A DNA stretch of 64,000 nucleotides from Burkholderia gladioli (lineage in GTDB: Bacteria > Pseudomonadota > Gammaproteobacteria > Burkholderiales > Burkholderiaceae), in the NCBI RefSeq assembly GCF_000959725.1, contig NZ_CP009323.1, positions 372,001-436,000 on the forward strand, read 5' to 3'. Below, one piece after another: positions 63,270 through 64,000 of the stretch. Below the pieces are notes generated by a model that was given only the letters and a program-made list of their open reading frames with translations, was not told the DNA's origin and did no database searches. Position 1 is the stretch's first letter, and each line of letters begins with the position of its first letter. The position numbers were made by a program, and so were the translations under genes.

Positions 63270-64000
<731 letters not shown>

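Overview
The window is high-GC chromosomal DNA from a betaproteobacterium. The rRNA operon, the split nuoC and nuoD genes, the beta-specific small families (DUF2863, DUF2818, DUF3563) and the ilvC-psd-pssA-leuA order all point to Burkholderia sensu lato, possibly a plant-associated species. The species cannot be fixed from gene content alone. Nearly everything is core genome: there is no prophage, insertion sequence, integron or CRISPR array.

Layout. 1-2.6 kb: an iron-regulated operon encoding an FtrABCD-type ferrous iron uptake system behind a Fur-box-like site. 2.9-10.8 kb: housekeeping genes uvrB, an aromatic/aspartate aminotransferase, a 3-hydroxybutyrate dehydrogenase, an aldo/keto reductase, rlmJ, a small secreted protein, a 48-residue DUF3563 protein and a CueR-type copper regulator. 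10.9-16.6 kb: a complete rRNA operon on the minus strand (16S, tRNA-Ile, tRNA-Ala, 23S, 5S) with P1 promoter, boxA elements and terminator. 16.7-25.1 kb: a mixed set including an orphan response regulator with a degenerate receiver, a CbiM-like membrane protein, a BspC-family secreted protein with a histone-like lysine tail, an M14 carboxypeptidase, yaaA, a solitary PIN protein, a methionine-type aminotransferase and a GST.

25.3-32.7 kb: an acyl-CoA catabolic region. The plus strand carries an enoyl-CoA hydratase, a histidine phosphatase, an APH-fold kinase and an ACAD10/11-type dehydrogenase. The facing minus-strand operon carries paired acyl-CoA dehydrogenases and paired MaoC hydratases. 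32.8-49.3 kb: the 14-gene nuoA-N operon for respiratory complex I, followed by DUF2818, a NUDIX hydrolase and DUF1178. 49.4-54.8 kb: tRNA-Leu(GAG), secG, tpiA, a quinone oxidoreductase, pnp and rpsO. 55-59.6 kb: a periplasmic binding protein, a small lipoprotein, and a carbonic anhydrase next to a SulP transporter. 59.7-64 kb: leuA, pssA, psd and the 3' part of ilvC.

The observations I rate highest are: (1) a probable leucine-rich leader peptide in front of leuA, with three consecutive-region CTA codons and a promoter placed so that its mRNA would be leaderless; (2) adjacent separate genes for the two domains that are fused in ACAD10/11, suggesting phosphorylation-dependent catabolism of hydroxyacyl-CoAs; (3) a facing operon whose two acyl-CoA dehydrogenases look like an active/degenerate heteromeric pair; (4) a perfect 8-3-8 inverted repeat in front of the carbonic anhydrase gene. 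I found no convincing wholly new defence or mobile system.
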